In this document: piece after piece, positions 7,775 to 16,593 of the stretch | Layout of the letters: every line of letters begins with the position of its first letter | Position numbering within the stretch: position 1 is the first letter of the stretch | From: Fidelibacterota bacterium | GTDB lineage: Bacteria; Fidelibacterota; UBA2242 | Assembly: GCA_023229045.1 (NCBI GenBank) | Contig: JALOAB010000001.1 | Location: 1 to 56,269 of the forward strand | Length of the DNA: 56,269 bases | Direction of reading: 5' to 3' | Program-made: the position numbers and the translations under genes | Notes under the pieces: model-generated | Database searches by the model: none | What the model was told of the DNA's origin: nothing | Seen by the model: the letters and a program-made list of their open reading frames with translations, nothing else

Positions 7775-9478
7775 ATGCAAGTATTGGATCGTACTAAAAT
7801 CATTCAGGAAATTTCCGATCTGAAAAAGACTTACGGTGATGACCGCTCAGCTCTTCTGCCGATCTTGCAGGATTTGCAGGAAACCTACGGTTATCTTCCG
7901 GACCTGGTGATGCAGGAAACCGCTCACGCTCTCGAAATTCATCCCGTTGAAGTCGAAGGCGTCGCCAGTTTCTATAGTTTCTTTCGCCGCAAGGAAAAAC
8001 AGGGTAAATACGTACTGCGTCTCTGTCAAACCATTTCCTGCGATTTAGCCGGAAAAGTCAATGTCGCCCGCCAACTCGAGAATGAACTCGGCATAAAATT
8101 CGGCGAAACCACCAAAGACGGAATGTTCACTCTCGAATATACCAATTGCCTTGGAATGTGCGATCAGGGGCCGGCGATGCTGGTCAACGACCGCCTTTTC
8201 GCCAAAGTAACTCCCGACAAAGTTCCCTATATAATTGTCGACTGTCGACGGGATTTTCTAAAATCTGATTTTCCTAAGATCGTGCCTTCCGACGTTAGGA
8301 AAAGCGGTCCGATCCTATCTCACGATTTAAAACCTGGTGAAGGTCTGAAAGCCGCCCTAAATCACACCCGCGCCGAAGTTATCGGAATCATTCGCGAGTC
8401 CGGACTGAGAGGACGCGGCGGAGCCGGCTTCCCTACGGCTGTCAAATGGCAATTGGCTGGCGCGGCTCAGAGTGATAAAAAATATGTCGTTTGCAATGCC
8501 GATGAAGGCGAACCCGGCACGTTCAAAGATCGTTATCTGCTATTTCATCATACCGATATGATTTTGGACGGCATGACGATCGCCGCCTATGCCATTGGTG
8601 CGAAAAAAGGCTTCTTTTATCTGCGCGGTGAATACCTCTATCTTAAAAAATATATGCTGGAAGCGCTTGAAATCCGGCGAAAAAATAATCTGCTTGGTAA
8701 AGATATTGCCGGTAAAAAAGGTTTCGACTTTGACATCGAGGTCAGAATGGGCGCCGGGGCTTACGTCTGCGGCGAGGAAACCGCTTTGATTGAATCGCTG
8801 GAAGGCTACCGCGGCGAACCGCGCAACCGCCCGCCATTCCCCGTCGATACCGGTTTCCAAAAAAATCCTACAATCGTTAATAACGTCGAAACCTTTCTGG
8901 ATGCGACTTTGATTTGTGTAAAAGGCGCCAAGTGGTTCAACGAACATGGCACCGAAAAATCCAAAGGCACCAAAATCTTCAGCATTTCGGGCGACTGCGA
9001 ACAACCTGGCATTTATGAACTGCCGTTCGGGATCACAATCGCCCAGTTATTAAAAGAAGTCAAAGGCGAAAACGCCAAAGCCGTTCAGATCGGCGGAGCG
9101 TCCGGAAAGTGCGTTGCCAGAAAAGATTTTAATCGGACAATCGCATTTGAGGATATTTCTTCCGGCGGTTCGATTATCGTTTTCGGCCCAAGTGTCGATA
9201 TGCTTAAGGTTGCCATCAATTTCATGGAGTTTTTCGTCGAGGAATCTTGTGGTCAATGCACTCCCTGCCGGGACGGCAACGTAAAACTCCTGGAAGGCTT
9301 GAAACTGCTCGAAAAAGGTCGCTGTTCGGTAACTTATCTGAACGAACTAATGCGTTTGGCAGAGACGATCCAGTTGGCCTCCAAATGCGGTCTCGGACAA
9401 TCCAGCCCGAACGCCTTTCTCTCTATCCTGGAAAACTTTAAATCTGAAATTTTAGGCCGCGTGCCTGAAAAAGCATAA
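7775..9478 (+). CDS. Fused NuoE-NuoF (HydC-HydB-like) NAD(H)-dependent hydrogenase subunit
   Basis: Electron-transfer flavoprotein linking NAD(P)H to the hydrogenase encoded next. Residues about 1-155 are a complete NuoE/HndA-type thioredoxin-fold [2Fe-2S] protein, helical part included, with ligands in CQTISC (about 84-89) and CLGMC (about 125-129). Residues about 165-567 are NuoF: the FMN/NADH segment RGRGGAGFPTAVKW, the GAGAYVCGEETALIESLEG loop, and [4Fe-4S] ligands in SCGQCTPCRDG with the last Cys in ASKCGLGQS. The two proteins are usually separate genes. Unlike Thermotoga HydB it has no extra N-terminal thioredoxin domain beyond the NuoE part and no C-terminal ferredoxin domain. Good AAAGGA ribosome site. 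Cytoplasmic; coenzyme preference is not visible. Confidence 0.9.
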   Translation: MQVLDRTKIIQEISDLKKTYGDDRSALLPILQDLQETYGYLPDLVMQETAHALEIHPVEVEGVASFYSFFRRKEKQGKYVLRLCQTISCDLAGKVNVARQLENELGIKFGETTKDGMFTLEYTNCLGMCDQGPAMLVNDRLFAKVTPDKVPYIIVDCRRDFLKSDFPKIVPSDVRKSGPILSHDLKPGEGLKAALNHTRAEVIGIIRESGLRGRGGAGFPTAVKWQLAGAAQSDKKYVVCNADEGEPGTFKDRYLLFHHTDMILDGMTIAAYAIGAKKGFFYLRGEYLYLKKYMLEALEIRRKNNLLGKDIAGKKGFDFDIEVRMGAGAYVCGEETALIESLEGYRGEPRNRPPFPVDTGFQKNPTIVNNVETFLDATLICVKGAKWFNEHGTEKSKGTKIFSISGDCEQPGIYELPFGITIAQLLKEVKGENAKAVQIGGASGKCVARKDFNRTIAFEDISSGGSIIVFGPSVDMLKVAINFMEFFVEESCGQCTPCRDGNVKLLEGLKLLEKGRCSVTYLNELMRLAETIQLASKCGLGQSSPNAFLSILENFKSEILGRVPEKA

Positions 9479-9489
9479 AGAGGATATTT

Positions 9490-11421
9490 ATGGAAGATAA
9501 AGAAAAAGTAATGACCGAGTCTACTGTTCGTGCTCCGAAAAGCACAACGCCCTCTACAATTAAAACCCCGGAAAACGCCGGGGCAATCGGCGCAACTATC
9601 AAGGTGACCATTGACGGAAAGGAAGTTCGCGTTCCGATGGGTACCACCATTCTGAACGCCGCCCGAATGCTGGGCATTAAAATTCCTACCCTATGTAATC
9701 ATGATGATTTATGCATCAGCGGCGTTTGCCGCATTTGTGTCGTCGAAGTCGAAGGCATGCGCACCTTGCAGGCTTCCTGCGCGTATCCGATCAGCCAACC
9801 GATCGTTGTCCATACTCACACCCGTAAAGTGCGTCAAGCCCGTCGGCATATCATCGATCTCCTGCTCTCCCGTCACTATGGCGAGTGTTATTCCTGCGTC
9901 CGTAACAATAATTGTGAATTGCAATCACTCGCGAATGAATACGGCGTTGATTTCTATCGCTTCGGCCACGTTGATAAACCAACTTACGGTCGCGACAACT
10001 CCAGTTATGCTATTGTACGCGATATGGATAAGTGCATCATGTGTCGCCGTTGCATCCGCACCTGCATTGATTTACAGGAAGTCGGCGTTTATGAAGCCGT
10101 CGAACGCGGCAATAAAACGCGCATCGGAACTTTCATGGATAATCCCATGGCGCAATTAATTTGTATCAATTGCGGTCAATGTATCAATCGCTGTCCGACC
10201 GGCGCTTTGCATGCTAACGATCCAAGCGACGCGATTTGGGCGGCAATTGACGATCCGACCAAACATGTCGTCATTCAAACCGCGCCGGCTCCGCGTTCGG
10301 CGATTGGTGAATGTTTCGGTCTGCCAGCCGGCACTCCCCTGACCTTTGAAATGAACACCGCCATGCGTTATTGCGGATTCGATAAGGTTTTCGACACCAA
10401 CTTTTCAGCTGATTTGACGATTATGGAAGAGGGCACCGAATTGATCCTACGGCTGTATAAAGCCCTGGTCAAAAAAGAGCCGGTAGCCTTACCACTTTTC
10501 ACCTCCTGCTCTCCGGGCTGGGTAAAATATATCGAACATTTTTATCCGGAAATGCTGGATCATCTGTCATCAGCCAAGAGTCCTCAGCAAATGTTCGGCG
10601 CGGTTATTAAAACATATTACGCCGAACTAAATAATATCGATCCGGCGGACATCGTTACCGTGGCTCTCATGCCCTGCACCGCCAAGAAATTCGAATGCAA
10701 TCGTCCTGAAATGAATTCGTCCGGTTTTAAAGACATCGACTACGGTTTGACTACCCGCGAATTAGCCGGCATGTTTCAGGAAACCGGAATCGATCTGCTA
10801 AATATGCCGAAGTCCGATTTCGACGATCCTTTTGGCACTCGTACCGGTTCGGGCGTCATTTTTGGCGCAACCGGCGGCGTAATGGAGTCAGCCATCCGGA
10901 CAGTTTATGAATTGGTTACCGGTGAACGCATCGACAAACTATTTGAGCATGCCCGGGTAATCCCGGTGCGCGGTTTTGAGGGCGTACGCTATGCTGAATT
11001 GCCAATCGCCAAAGTCGGCCCAGTCCCGGATATTCTTAAGCATCTCATCCCGAATTGGGATTGGCTGAAAGGCGCAACGCTGAAAGTAGCCGTCGCCCAC
11101 GGCACCGCCAACGCCAAGAAAGTTTTAGATAACATTAAATCCGGCGGCAAACTCAGTGAATGTCACTTCATTGAATACATGGCTTGTCCGGGTGGTTGCC
11201 TCGGTGGCGGTGGCATGCCGATTCCGACTAATGAGGAAATCCGCGCCGCTCGCGCCCGTGCTATCTATGCCGAAGATGAAGCCAGTGAAGTCCGCAAATC
11301 TTATGAGAATCCGGCTATAGCCAGATTATATAAGGAATTTCTGGTGGATGGGCCCTGCGGACACAAGAGCCACAAGCTCTTACACACGCATTATCTGCCG
11401 CGCGGCAAGAAATTAGTGTAA
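9490..11421 (+). CDS. [FeFe] hydrogenase catalytic subunit (HydA/HndD-like)
   Basis: Makes or consumes H2 with electrons from the fused flavoprotein upstream. After a Thr/Pro-rich tail (about 1-35) come a plant-type [2Fe-2S] domain (CNHDDLCISGVCRIC), a His-ligated [4Fe-4S] site (HYGECYSCVRNNNC), two [4Fe-4S] sites (CIMCRRCIRTC and CINCGQCINRC), then the H-cluster with all three signatures: TSCSPGW, MPCTAKKFE and EYMACPGGCLGGGG. The C-terminal SSU-like region ends HKLLHTHYLPR. The domain set is that of group A NAD-linked or electron-bifurcating enzymes. 643 residues is longer than HndD (about 585) mainly through the tail. No HydE, HydF or HydG maturase is in the window. Confidence 0.95.
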   Translation: MEDKEKVMTESTVRAPKSTTPSTIKTPENAGAIGATIKVTIDGKEVRVPMGTTILNAARMLGIKIPTLCNHDDLCISGVCRICVVEVEGMRTLQASCAYPISQPIVVHTHTRKVRQARRHIIDLLLSRHYGECYSCVRNNNCELQSLANEYGVDFYRFGHVDKPTYGRDNSSYAIVRDMDKCIMCRRCIRTCIDLQEVGVYEAVERGNKTRIGTFMDNPMAQLICINCGQCINRCPTGALHANDPSDAIWAAIDDPTKHVVIQTAPAPRSAIGECFGLPAGTPLTFEMNTAMRYCGFDKVFDTNFSADLTIMEEGTELILRLYKALVKKEPVALPLFTSCSPGWVKYIEHFYPEMLDHLSSAKSPQQMFGAVIKTYYAELNNIDPADIVTVALMPCTAKKFECNRPEMNSSGFKDIDYGLTTRELAGMFQETGIDLLNMPKSDFDDPFGTRTGSGVIFGATGGVMESAIRTVYELVTGERIDKLFEHARVIPVRGFEGVRYAELPIAKVGPVPDILKHLIPNWDWLKGATLKVAVAHGTANAKKVLDNIKSGGKLSECHFIEYMACPGGCLGGGGMPIPTNEEIRAARARAIYAEDEASEVRKSYENPAIARLYKEFLVDGPCGHKSHKLLHTHYLPRGKKLV

Positions 11422-11447
11422 CAATCATCTTTCTTCTTATCTCTAAC

Positions 11448-11480
11448 AAGGGCAGTCTTTTACGAGATTGCCCTTTTTTT
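11448..11480 (+). terminator. Rho-independent terminator of hydrogenase operon
   Basis: Stem AAGGGCA-G-TCT pairs with AGA-T-TGCCCTT (11 pairs, one G-U) around the loop TTTACG, followed directly by a run of seven T (11474-11480). It lies 27 bases after the hydrogenase stop and separates that operon from nifS. Confidence 0.9.
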
Positions 11481-11546
11481 ATAATGGTTGCCATAGTAAT
11501 TTTGCGACGCAGAATTTGAAAAACGAGAAAGATTATTGAGGACAAT

Positions 11547-12737
11547 ATGCCAGATAGATTTATCTATTTAGATCATAACGCTACGACCCCCTTACATCCG
11601 GAAGTCAAGAATACCATCACTGAAATGATGGAAATTTATGGTAATCCTTCCAGCCTGCACAGCGCCGGACGAATCGCCCGCCAAAAAATCGAGCAGTCCC
11701 GCGAGACAGTTGCCGGTTTTATCGGCGCCGCACCCGATGAAATCATCTTCGTCGGCAGTGGTAGTGAAGCCAACAATACCGTGCTCAACAGCCTCTCCTG
11801 CTCTTCTCAGGTTTGTCGTTTGGAACGCAAGTCACGTGATTCAATTATTACCACGGCGATCGAACATCCCTGCATCATGGAAACCTCCAAATGCCTGCGC
11901 GAACGCGGATTTCCGGTTAATCATTTGCCTGTTGATGTTAACGGAAAAGTTAAAATTGACAAACTCAGAGAATTATTAACCTACCAGACTGCCCTGGTTT
12001 CGGTCATGTACGCCAATAATGAAATTGGTACGATTCAGGATATCAAGACTATTGCCGAAATCACTCATTCAAGAGGCGCATTCTTTCATACGGATGCCGT
12101 ACAGGCGGTTGGTAAAATTCCGGTTGACGTCAAAGATCTTAATGTTGATTTTCTGACATTATCTGCCCATAAGATTTACGGACCGAAAGGTATCGGCGCG
12201 CTTTATATCAGACGCGGTACTCCCTTCTGTCCCATGATTCGCGGCGGTCATCAGGAACGCGGACGGCGGGCGGGCACCGAAAACACGATCGGCATTGTTG
12301 CATTTGCCAAAGCCATCGAAATGCGTCAGCAGGAAATGCATGACGAAGCCGAACGCCTGAATCGCTTCAGAAAAATCCTGATTGACGGCATTAAAAATAA
12401 TATCCCGGATGTTCAATTCAATGGTCATCCAACGGATGTTTTACCGGGGACGTTGAATGTCTCATTCGTCGGCGCCGAAGGTGAATCGATCCTGCTTTAT
12501 CTCGATCTGGAGGGAATCGGAGTCTCCACCGGCTCAGCCTGCGCATCCGGCTCGCTCGATCCTTCGCATGTCATTCTGGCAACTGGCATTGGCGCCGAAC
12601 TGGCTCACGGATCAATCCGCATCAGCATGGGACGGGAAAATACACTCGATGACATCCAATACACTATATCGGCTCTCAAACGCGTCATTCAAAGAGTGCG
12701 CGATATGTCAACTACTTATCAGAGGAAAACAGCATGA
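11547..12737 (+). CDS. nifS: Cysteine desulfurase NifS/IscS
   Basis: PLP enzyme that takes sulfur from cysteine for Fe-S cluster assembly. The start YLDHNATTPLHP, the Schiff-base lysine in LSAHKIYGPKG (Lys209) and the sulfur-carrying cysteine in GSACASGSLDPSH (Cys332) are all present. The active-site loop is of the long class I type. 396 residues is normal. It has its own GAGGA ribosome site after the hydrogenase terminator and overlaps nifU by 4 bases (ATGA). Clusters for the hydrogenase upstream are an obvious use, though this could equally be the general house-keeping pair. Confidence 0.94.
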   Translation: MPDRFIYLDHNATTPLHPEVKNTITEMMEIYGNPSSLHSAGRIARQKIEQSRETVAGFIGAAPDEIIFVGSGSEANNTVLNSLSCSSQVCRLERKSRDSIITTAIEHPCIMETSKCLRERGFPVNHLPVDVNGKVKIDKLRELLTYQTALVSVMYANNEIGTIQDIKTIAEITHSRGAFFHTDAVQAVGKIPVDVKDLNVDFLTLSAHKIYGPKGIGALYIRRGTPFCPMIRGGHQERGRRAGTENTIGIVAFAKAIEMRQQEMHDEAERLNRFRKILIDGIKNNIPDVQFNGHPTDVLPGTLNVSFVGAEGESILLYLDLEGIGVSTGSACASGSLDPSHVILATGIGAELAHGSIRISMGRENTLDDIQYTISALKRVIQRVRDMSTTYQRKTA

Positions 12738-13360
12738 GCGATCAATTCAACTGGCTATACACCGATATTGTTAAAGACCACTTTACTAATCCGCGCAATG
12801 TTCTCAGGGATGAAGAGAATTTCCCGGCTGACGGCAATGGCATTACCGGTAATATCAAATGCGGCGATCAGATGCAATTTCTGATCCAGGTCGATAAAGT
12901 TAACAATACGATTAAAGACTGTCGCTGGCGAACTTATGGCTGTGCCAGCGCAATTGCCAGCACATCGGTGCTTTCGGAAATGGTCAAGGGCATGAAACTC
13001 GACGATGCCTATCGCCTGACACCCAAAGACATTATCAAAAACCTTGGCAGTTTGCCGGAACATAAAATCCACTGCTCGGTGCTGGGTGACAAAGCTCTGC
13101 GCGCCGCTATCGATGATTATTATCGTCGCAATGGTATGGCAGATAAAATCAAACACGAAGAAGCCCGTGTAATCTGTCAGTGTATGAATGTCACCGACCA
13201 CGAAATCGAAGAAGCCGTCCTGGATGGCGCCCGCACTTACATCGAACTGCAGGAACGTACTAAACTTGGTACGGTCTGCGGTCAATGCGAAGAAGAAGCC
13301 ACCGAATTACTCAATAAATACATCGAAGAACATTTCGGCGGCAATCTGAAATTACTATAA
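12734..13360 (+). CDS. nifU: NifU-like Fe-S scaffold: IscU domain plus BFD-type [2Fe-2S] domain
   Basis: Scaffold on which new Fe-S clusters are built. The IscU domain (about 1-130) has its three cysteines in IKCGDQ, YGCASAIAS and KIHCSVLG. A second domain (about 150-200) is of the bacterioferritin-associated-ferredoxin type with CQCMNVTDHEI...TVCGQCEEE, matching the central domain of Azotobacter NifU. The third, C-terminal Nfu domain of full-length NifU is missing, so at 208 residues this is a natural two-domain form. Translationally coupled to nifS. Confidence 0.9.
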   Translation: MSDQFNWLYTDIVKDHFTNPRNVLRDEENFPADGNGITGNIKCGDQMQFLIQVDKVNNTIKDCRWRTYGCASAIASTSVLSEMVKGMKLDDAYRLTPKDIIKNLGSLPEHKIHCSVLGDKALRAAIDDYYRRNGMADKIKHEEARVICQCMNVTDHEIEEAVLDGARTYIELQERTKLGTVCGQCEEEATELLNKYIEEHFGGNLKLL

Positions 13361-13365
13361 ATCAA

Positions 13366-13419
13366 TCTCGTTACAACGCTCCCGCCTCATTCTCGTTACA
13401 ACGCTCCTGCGTTGTAACG
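13366..13419. repeat. Direct repeat plus 11-bp hairpin between convergent nifU and asnA
   Basis: The 17-mer TCTCGTTACAACGCTCC occurs at 13366-13382 and again at 13391-13407. The second copy forms the left arm of a perfect hairpin: CGTTACAACGC (13394-13404), loop TCCT, GCGTTGTAACG (13409-13419). No T-run on either strand, so it is a poor intrinsic terminator. It could be a dispersed REP-like repeat or act as a transcription barrier between the two converging genes. Confidence 0.65.
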
Positions 13420-13448
13420 CCTGATCTATCCTCTGATTGGAATAACTA

Positions 13449-14486
13449 TTACAACAAAAATATATTATGCTGACGACAGGATTTGACCATCGCGTCCGGC
13501 CAGATACTGCTTTGGATTTCCCCAATGTGAGCTTTACGCAAATAATACATACATAATCGCGATTGTCCGATACCACCACCGATGGACAATGGTAGTTCTC
13601 CGTTCAACAAGCGCCGATGAAAATAGAGGTCTTTTCGCGACTCGGCTCCACGGATCTTTAATTGACGCACGAGAGCCTCCTTATCGACCCGAATTCCCAT
13701 CGAAGATAATTCAAAAGCGCAATCCAATACTTTATTATAGACTACGATATCGCCATTCAAACCGCGGTAATCTTTAATCGTTGACGTTGACCAGTCATCG
13801 TAATCCGGCGCGCGGCCATCGTGCGGTTCGCCATTTTTCAAGACGCCGCCGATCCCAATGATAAAAATTGCGCCATATTTTTTGCTGGCGGCGCGCTCGC
13901 GTTCTTTGGGTGATAATCCGGGATAGTACTCTAATAATTCTTCAGAATGAATAAAAGCTATCTTCTCCGGCAGTTCCGGCTTGATATTCCATTCATGGCA
14001 AACGAATTTTTCAGTGCGTAAAATGACGCTGTAAATCGTATTTACCGTATCTTTAAGAAAATCAAGATTGCGTTGGGTGGCGGTCATAACCTTTTCCCAA
14101 TCCCATTGATCAACATAGATTGAATGCAGATTATCCAGGTCATCATCCGGACGAATGGCATTCATATCGGTGTAAATTCCTTTCCCCGGTTTAATGCCCA
14201 GATCGGTCAACATCATGCGCTTCCATTTTGCCAGCGACTGGACGACTTCGACCCGTGTATTGGTCATTTCTTTTACAGAAAACGATACCGGCTGTTCGAC
14301 TCCATTCAGGTCGTCGTTGATACCCGTACCGGCTTTAACGAATAAGGGCGCCGTTACCCGGATCAGGTCAAGTTCGAAAGCCAGATTCTGTTGAAAGAAA
14401 TTCTTTAAGGACAGGATCGCCTTTTCTGTCTCGACAGTCGATAAATAGGTTTGATAGTTTTTCGGAATATATAATCCGGTACCCAT
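13449..14486 (-). CDS. asnA: Aspartate-ammonia ligase (asparagine synthetase A)
   Basis: Makes asparagine from aspartate, ammonia and ATP, a class II tRNA-synthetase-like enzyme. Recognised by KNYQTYLSTVETEKAI at the start, LTAPLFV-like RVTAPLFVKAGTGINDDLNG (about 43-62), WDWEKVM, and the C-terminal SIGGGIGQSRLCMYYLRKAHIGEIQ. Length (345) is a little over the E. coli enzyme (330). It follows an unknown lipoprotein gene on the same strand; a long palindrome at 14536-14557 lies just upstream. Ammonia use rather than glutamine fits growth where ammonia is plentiful. Confidence 0.95.
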   Translation of the reverse strand: MGTGLYIPKNYQTYLSTVETEKAILSLKNFFQQNLAFELDLIRVTAPLFVKAGTGINDDLNGVEQPVSFSVKEMTNTRVEVVQSLAKWKRMMLTDLGIKPGKGIYTDMNAIRPDDDLDNLHSIYVDQWDWEKVMTATQRNLDFLKDTVNTIYSVILRTEKFVCHEWNIKPELPEKIAFIHSEELLEYYPGLSPKERERAASKKYGAIFIIGIGGVLKNGEPHDGRAPDYDDWSTSTIKDYRGLNGDIVVYNKVLDCAFELSSMGIRVDKEALVRQLKIRGAESRKDLYFHRRLLNGELPLSIGGGIGQSRLCMYYLRKAHIGEIQSSIWPDAMVKSCRQHNIFLL

Positions 14487-14535
14487 TGTTAATCTCCTAA
14501 AATATTCTCAATGCACACAGAAACGGCGGATTTTA

Positions 14536-14557
14536 TGGATATTTTCCAAAATATCCA
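14536..14557. promoter_or_regulatory. 22-bp palindrome upstream of asnA
   Basis: The arms TGGATATTTT (14536-14545) and AAAATATCCA (14548-14557) are perfect inverted copies separated by CC. It lies 50 bases before the asnA start. Near-symmetric sites of this size are typical operators for dimeric regulators. A stem in the transcript is also possible, but no T-run follows on the minus strand. Confidence 0.5.
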
Positions 14558-14632
14558 ATTCCCTTTTAGAATTAAATACTTAAATCAGAATAATAAATCA
14601 ACCGCCTACCGGCAATCCGGCTTGATAAAGAA

Positions 14633-15382
14633 TCACAGCGTCCAGGCTTTGATGCTACGATCGCGATACGATAAGTATAGATTATTGATAGTCTTACAAA
14701 CACCAACGACGGTACTATCTGCAATTTTAAATCTGTCGATTATATTCATTTCTCTTGTGGTTTGAAATAAAATATCCGATCCGGTCGTATCGACTCCGAG
14801 CAAATAATAGACTGAGTTATAGTATTCTACCGCATAAAGACCGATGGATTCATCCAGAAAACCAAATTGAACAACTGTATCCCGTTCTCCCATGACTGGA
14901 TCGACTTTCGAAACGATCCGGATACGAACTTGCTGAGGCGCATCGATATTTTGGTAGAAAAGTGCCAGCGAATCCAGGTCTTCGCGATAGCAGATTCCGC
15001 CCGCCCGCCAATTGGCTGAAAGACTGTCAGGTTTAATATAAACCAATTCACCGACCGGCGAACATTTTATCACCCAGCCAAAATCACGCGCTTGCATGTA
15101 AATATCGCGTCCATCATTGGTTATCGCCAGATAACCTTGACCATTCATTCCCAGATCAAAAGCATCTTCGAGACAATTGCCGTCAGAAGTAAATTTTAAC
15201 AAATCAATTTGCGAGCCGGAATTTCCCGAAAGATCATAATTAGTCGTATAGAAGGCATTACCTAAAAATGTAATGTCGGCGATGTCATCGTTGTAAGTGT
15301 CTTTGTGAGTGTTGATCTCAAGATCATTTTCACAAGCGGAAAAGATCAGGAAAAGTACAAAAATTATGTTTAACTGTCGCAT
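14633..15382 (-). CDS. Hypothetical lipoprotein, beta-propeller-like
   Basis: Not recognised. The protein (249 residues) has a lipoprotein signal (MRQLNIIFVLFLIFSAC; predicted lipidated Cys17) and then a run of short beta-rich units: ADITFLGNAFYTTNY, GYLAITNDGRDIYMQARD, GVCKTINNLYLSYRDR. These look like irregular propeller blades, of the type that report a value and compare it with expected text. No catalytic residues seen. It stands alone between an AI-2E exporter gene and asnA on the same strand. Probably anchored to the outer or inner membrane facing the periplasm. Confidence 0.7.
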   Translation of the reverse strand: MRQLNIIFVLFLIFSACENDLEINTHKDTYNDDIADITFLGNAFYTTNYDLSGNSGSQIDLLKFTSDGNCLEDAFDLGMNGQGYLAITNDGRDIYMQARDFGWVIKCSPVGELVYIKPDSLSANWRAGGICYREDLDSLALFYQNIDAPQQVRIRIVSKVDPVMGERDTVVQFGFLDESIGLYAVEYYNSVYYLLGVDTTGSDILFQTTREMNIIDRFKIADSTVVGVCKTINNLYLSYRDRSIKAWTL

Positions 15383-15510
15383 ATCTTTCCTCGCATCCTA
15401 ATCTACACTTTCAAACTTACAGTTAAAAAATAGGAAAAATTATAAATGATTTTAGTAGCTATTTAATTAATCCTTTTAGTCAGTGTGAGAAACCGAATCC
15501 GTTGACTTAC

Positions 15511-16593
15511 CTACCTGAGTTTATAGTTTCTCAAGCCCCAGCCAACCTCTTTCATTGTGACTTTAATAATTCCCCAGGCTGGTACGGCAAACAGCATCCC
15601 GATAACACCGCCAATGTTCCCGCCAATTACTACCGCAATTACAACCGTTATCGGATGCATGTTAACACTCTTGGATACCACGAGGGGTGAAATCAGATTA
15701 TTGTCAATCACCTGTACCAAAACAAATACCACAACAATCCAGATCAGAACGGTTCCCAGATTAGCCGGACTACTCAAAATAGCCAACAATATCGCGGGTA
15801 CGACACCAACGACCGGACCGAGATAAGGAATCATGTTCGCGACGCCGGCTAACATGCCAATAAAGAAGAAAAATGGTACCGGGTGATCGAACACTAAATT
15901 AATAATGAATAAGCCCAGCACTGATAATAACCCGACAATCAATGCGTCAATCGCCTGACCTTGAATATACCTCGTGACCTGATCGCCCACTTTATGCAAT
16001 ACATTTAAAAATAATTCAAAATAGCGGTTAGGCACCTGAGAAATCAGCATGCGTTTGAATAGGCGTTTGTCTTTAATCATGAAAAAGGTCACAAAAGGCA
16101 CGATACCGACAAAAGCCACATACGAACCGGCATTCTTTAAAAAGAAACCGATTTTCATAAGCATATCAGTACCCAATTGTTGTAATTTGGCGATCAGATC
16201 GCGCGCCAGAGCGGCATTGTTCAGGTTTTTTTCAAACAATTGCTCCAACTGGACTGCTAAACCCTTGATCATGTCGGCATTTAGCTTCGCGCTTAGCGAT
16301 TCGACGGCGCTGATCACCGCCGGAATCAGCGCGGCCACCATCAGAACGACCAAGCCTAAAATGATTATTACTACAATCAGAATTGCCAGCGACCGCTTTA
16401 AGCCGATACTTTCCAGATAATCCACTAACGGATTAAGGAGCATCGAAATAAGCCAGGCAATGAGCAATACAAGAACAACAGTTTTAATATAAGGGTAGAT
16501 CAGGAATAAAAATGCCATTCCCAGTAAAATAAAAAAAATCCGCCAAACTGTTTTATTGATTTGTCCCGCCGGGGAGACTGGAGCATTATTCAT
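15511..16593 (-). CDS. AI-2E family transporter / PerM-type permease
   Basis: Integral membrane protein of about 360 residues with the AI-2E exporter layout: two to three helices at the N-terminus (about 15-70), a soluble middle (about 90-150), then FVGIVPFVTFFMIKDKRLFKRML and a C-terminal helix bundle with GMLAGVANMIPYLGPVVGVVPA and DNNLISPLVVSKSVNMHP, both family hallmarks. I took the ATG at 16593 with AAGG in front rather than the GTG one codon upstream. It overlaps the cyclic-nucleotide-binding gene, so the two are coupled. The substrate is unknown; members export AI-2 or act as Na+/H+ antiporters. Confidence 0.88.
   Translation of the reverse strand: MNNAPVSPAGQINKTVWRIFFILLGMAFLFLIYPYIKTVVLVLLIAWLISMLLNPLVDYLESIGLKRSLAILIVVIIILGLVVLMVAALIPAVISAVESLSAKLNADMIKGLAVQLEQLFEKNLNNAALARDLIAKLQQLGTDMLMKIGFFLKNAGSYVAFVGIVPFVTFFMIKDKRLFKRMLISQVPNRYFELFLNVLHKVGDQVTRYIQGQAIDALIVGLLSVLGLFIINLVFDHPVPFFFFIGMLAGVANMIPYLGPVVGVVPAILLAILSSPANLGTVLIWIVVVFVLVQVIDNNLISPLVVSKSVNMHPITVVIAVVIGGNIGGVIGMLFAVPAWGIIKVTMKEVGWGLRNYKLR

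Noticed and set aside
8540..9004. 154-codon minus-strand frame inside the NuoE-NuoF gene
   Set aside because: Antisense to conserved coding sequence; composition is that of a shadow frame.
12755..13285. 176-codon minus-strand frame opposite nifU
   Set aside because: Long but entirely antisense to a gene with intact IscU and BFD motifs.
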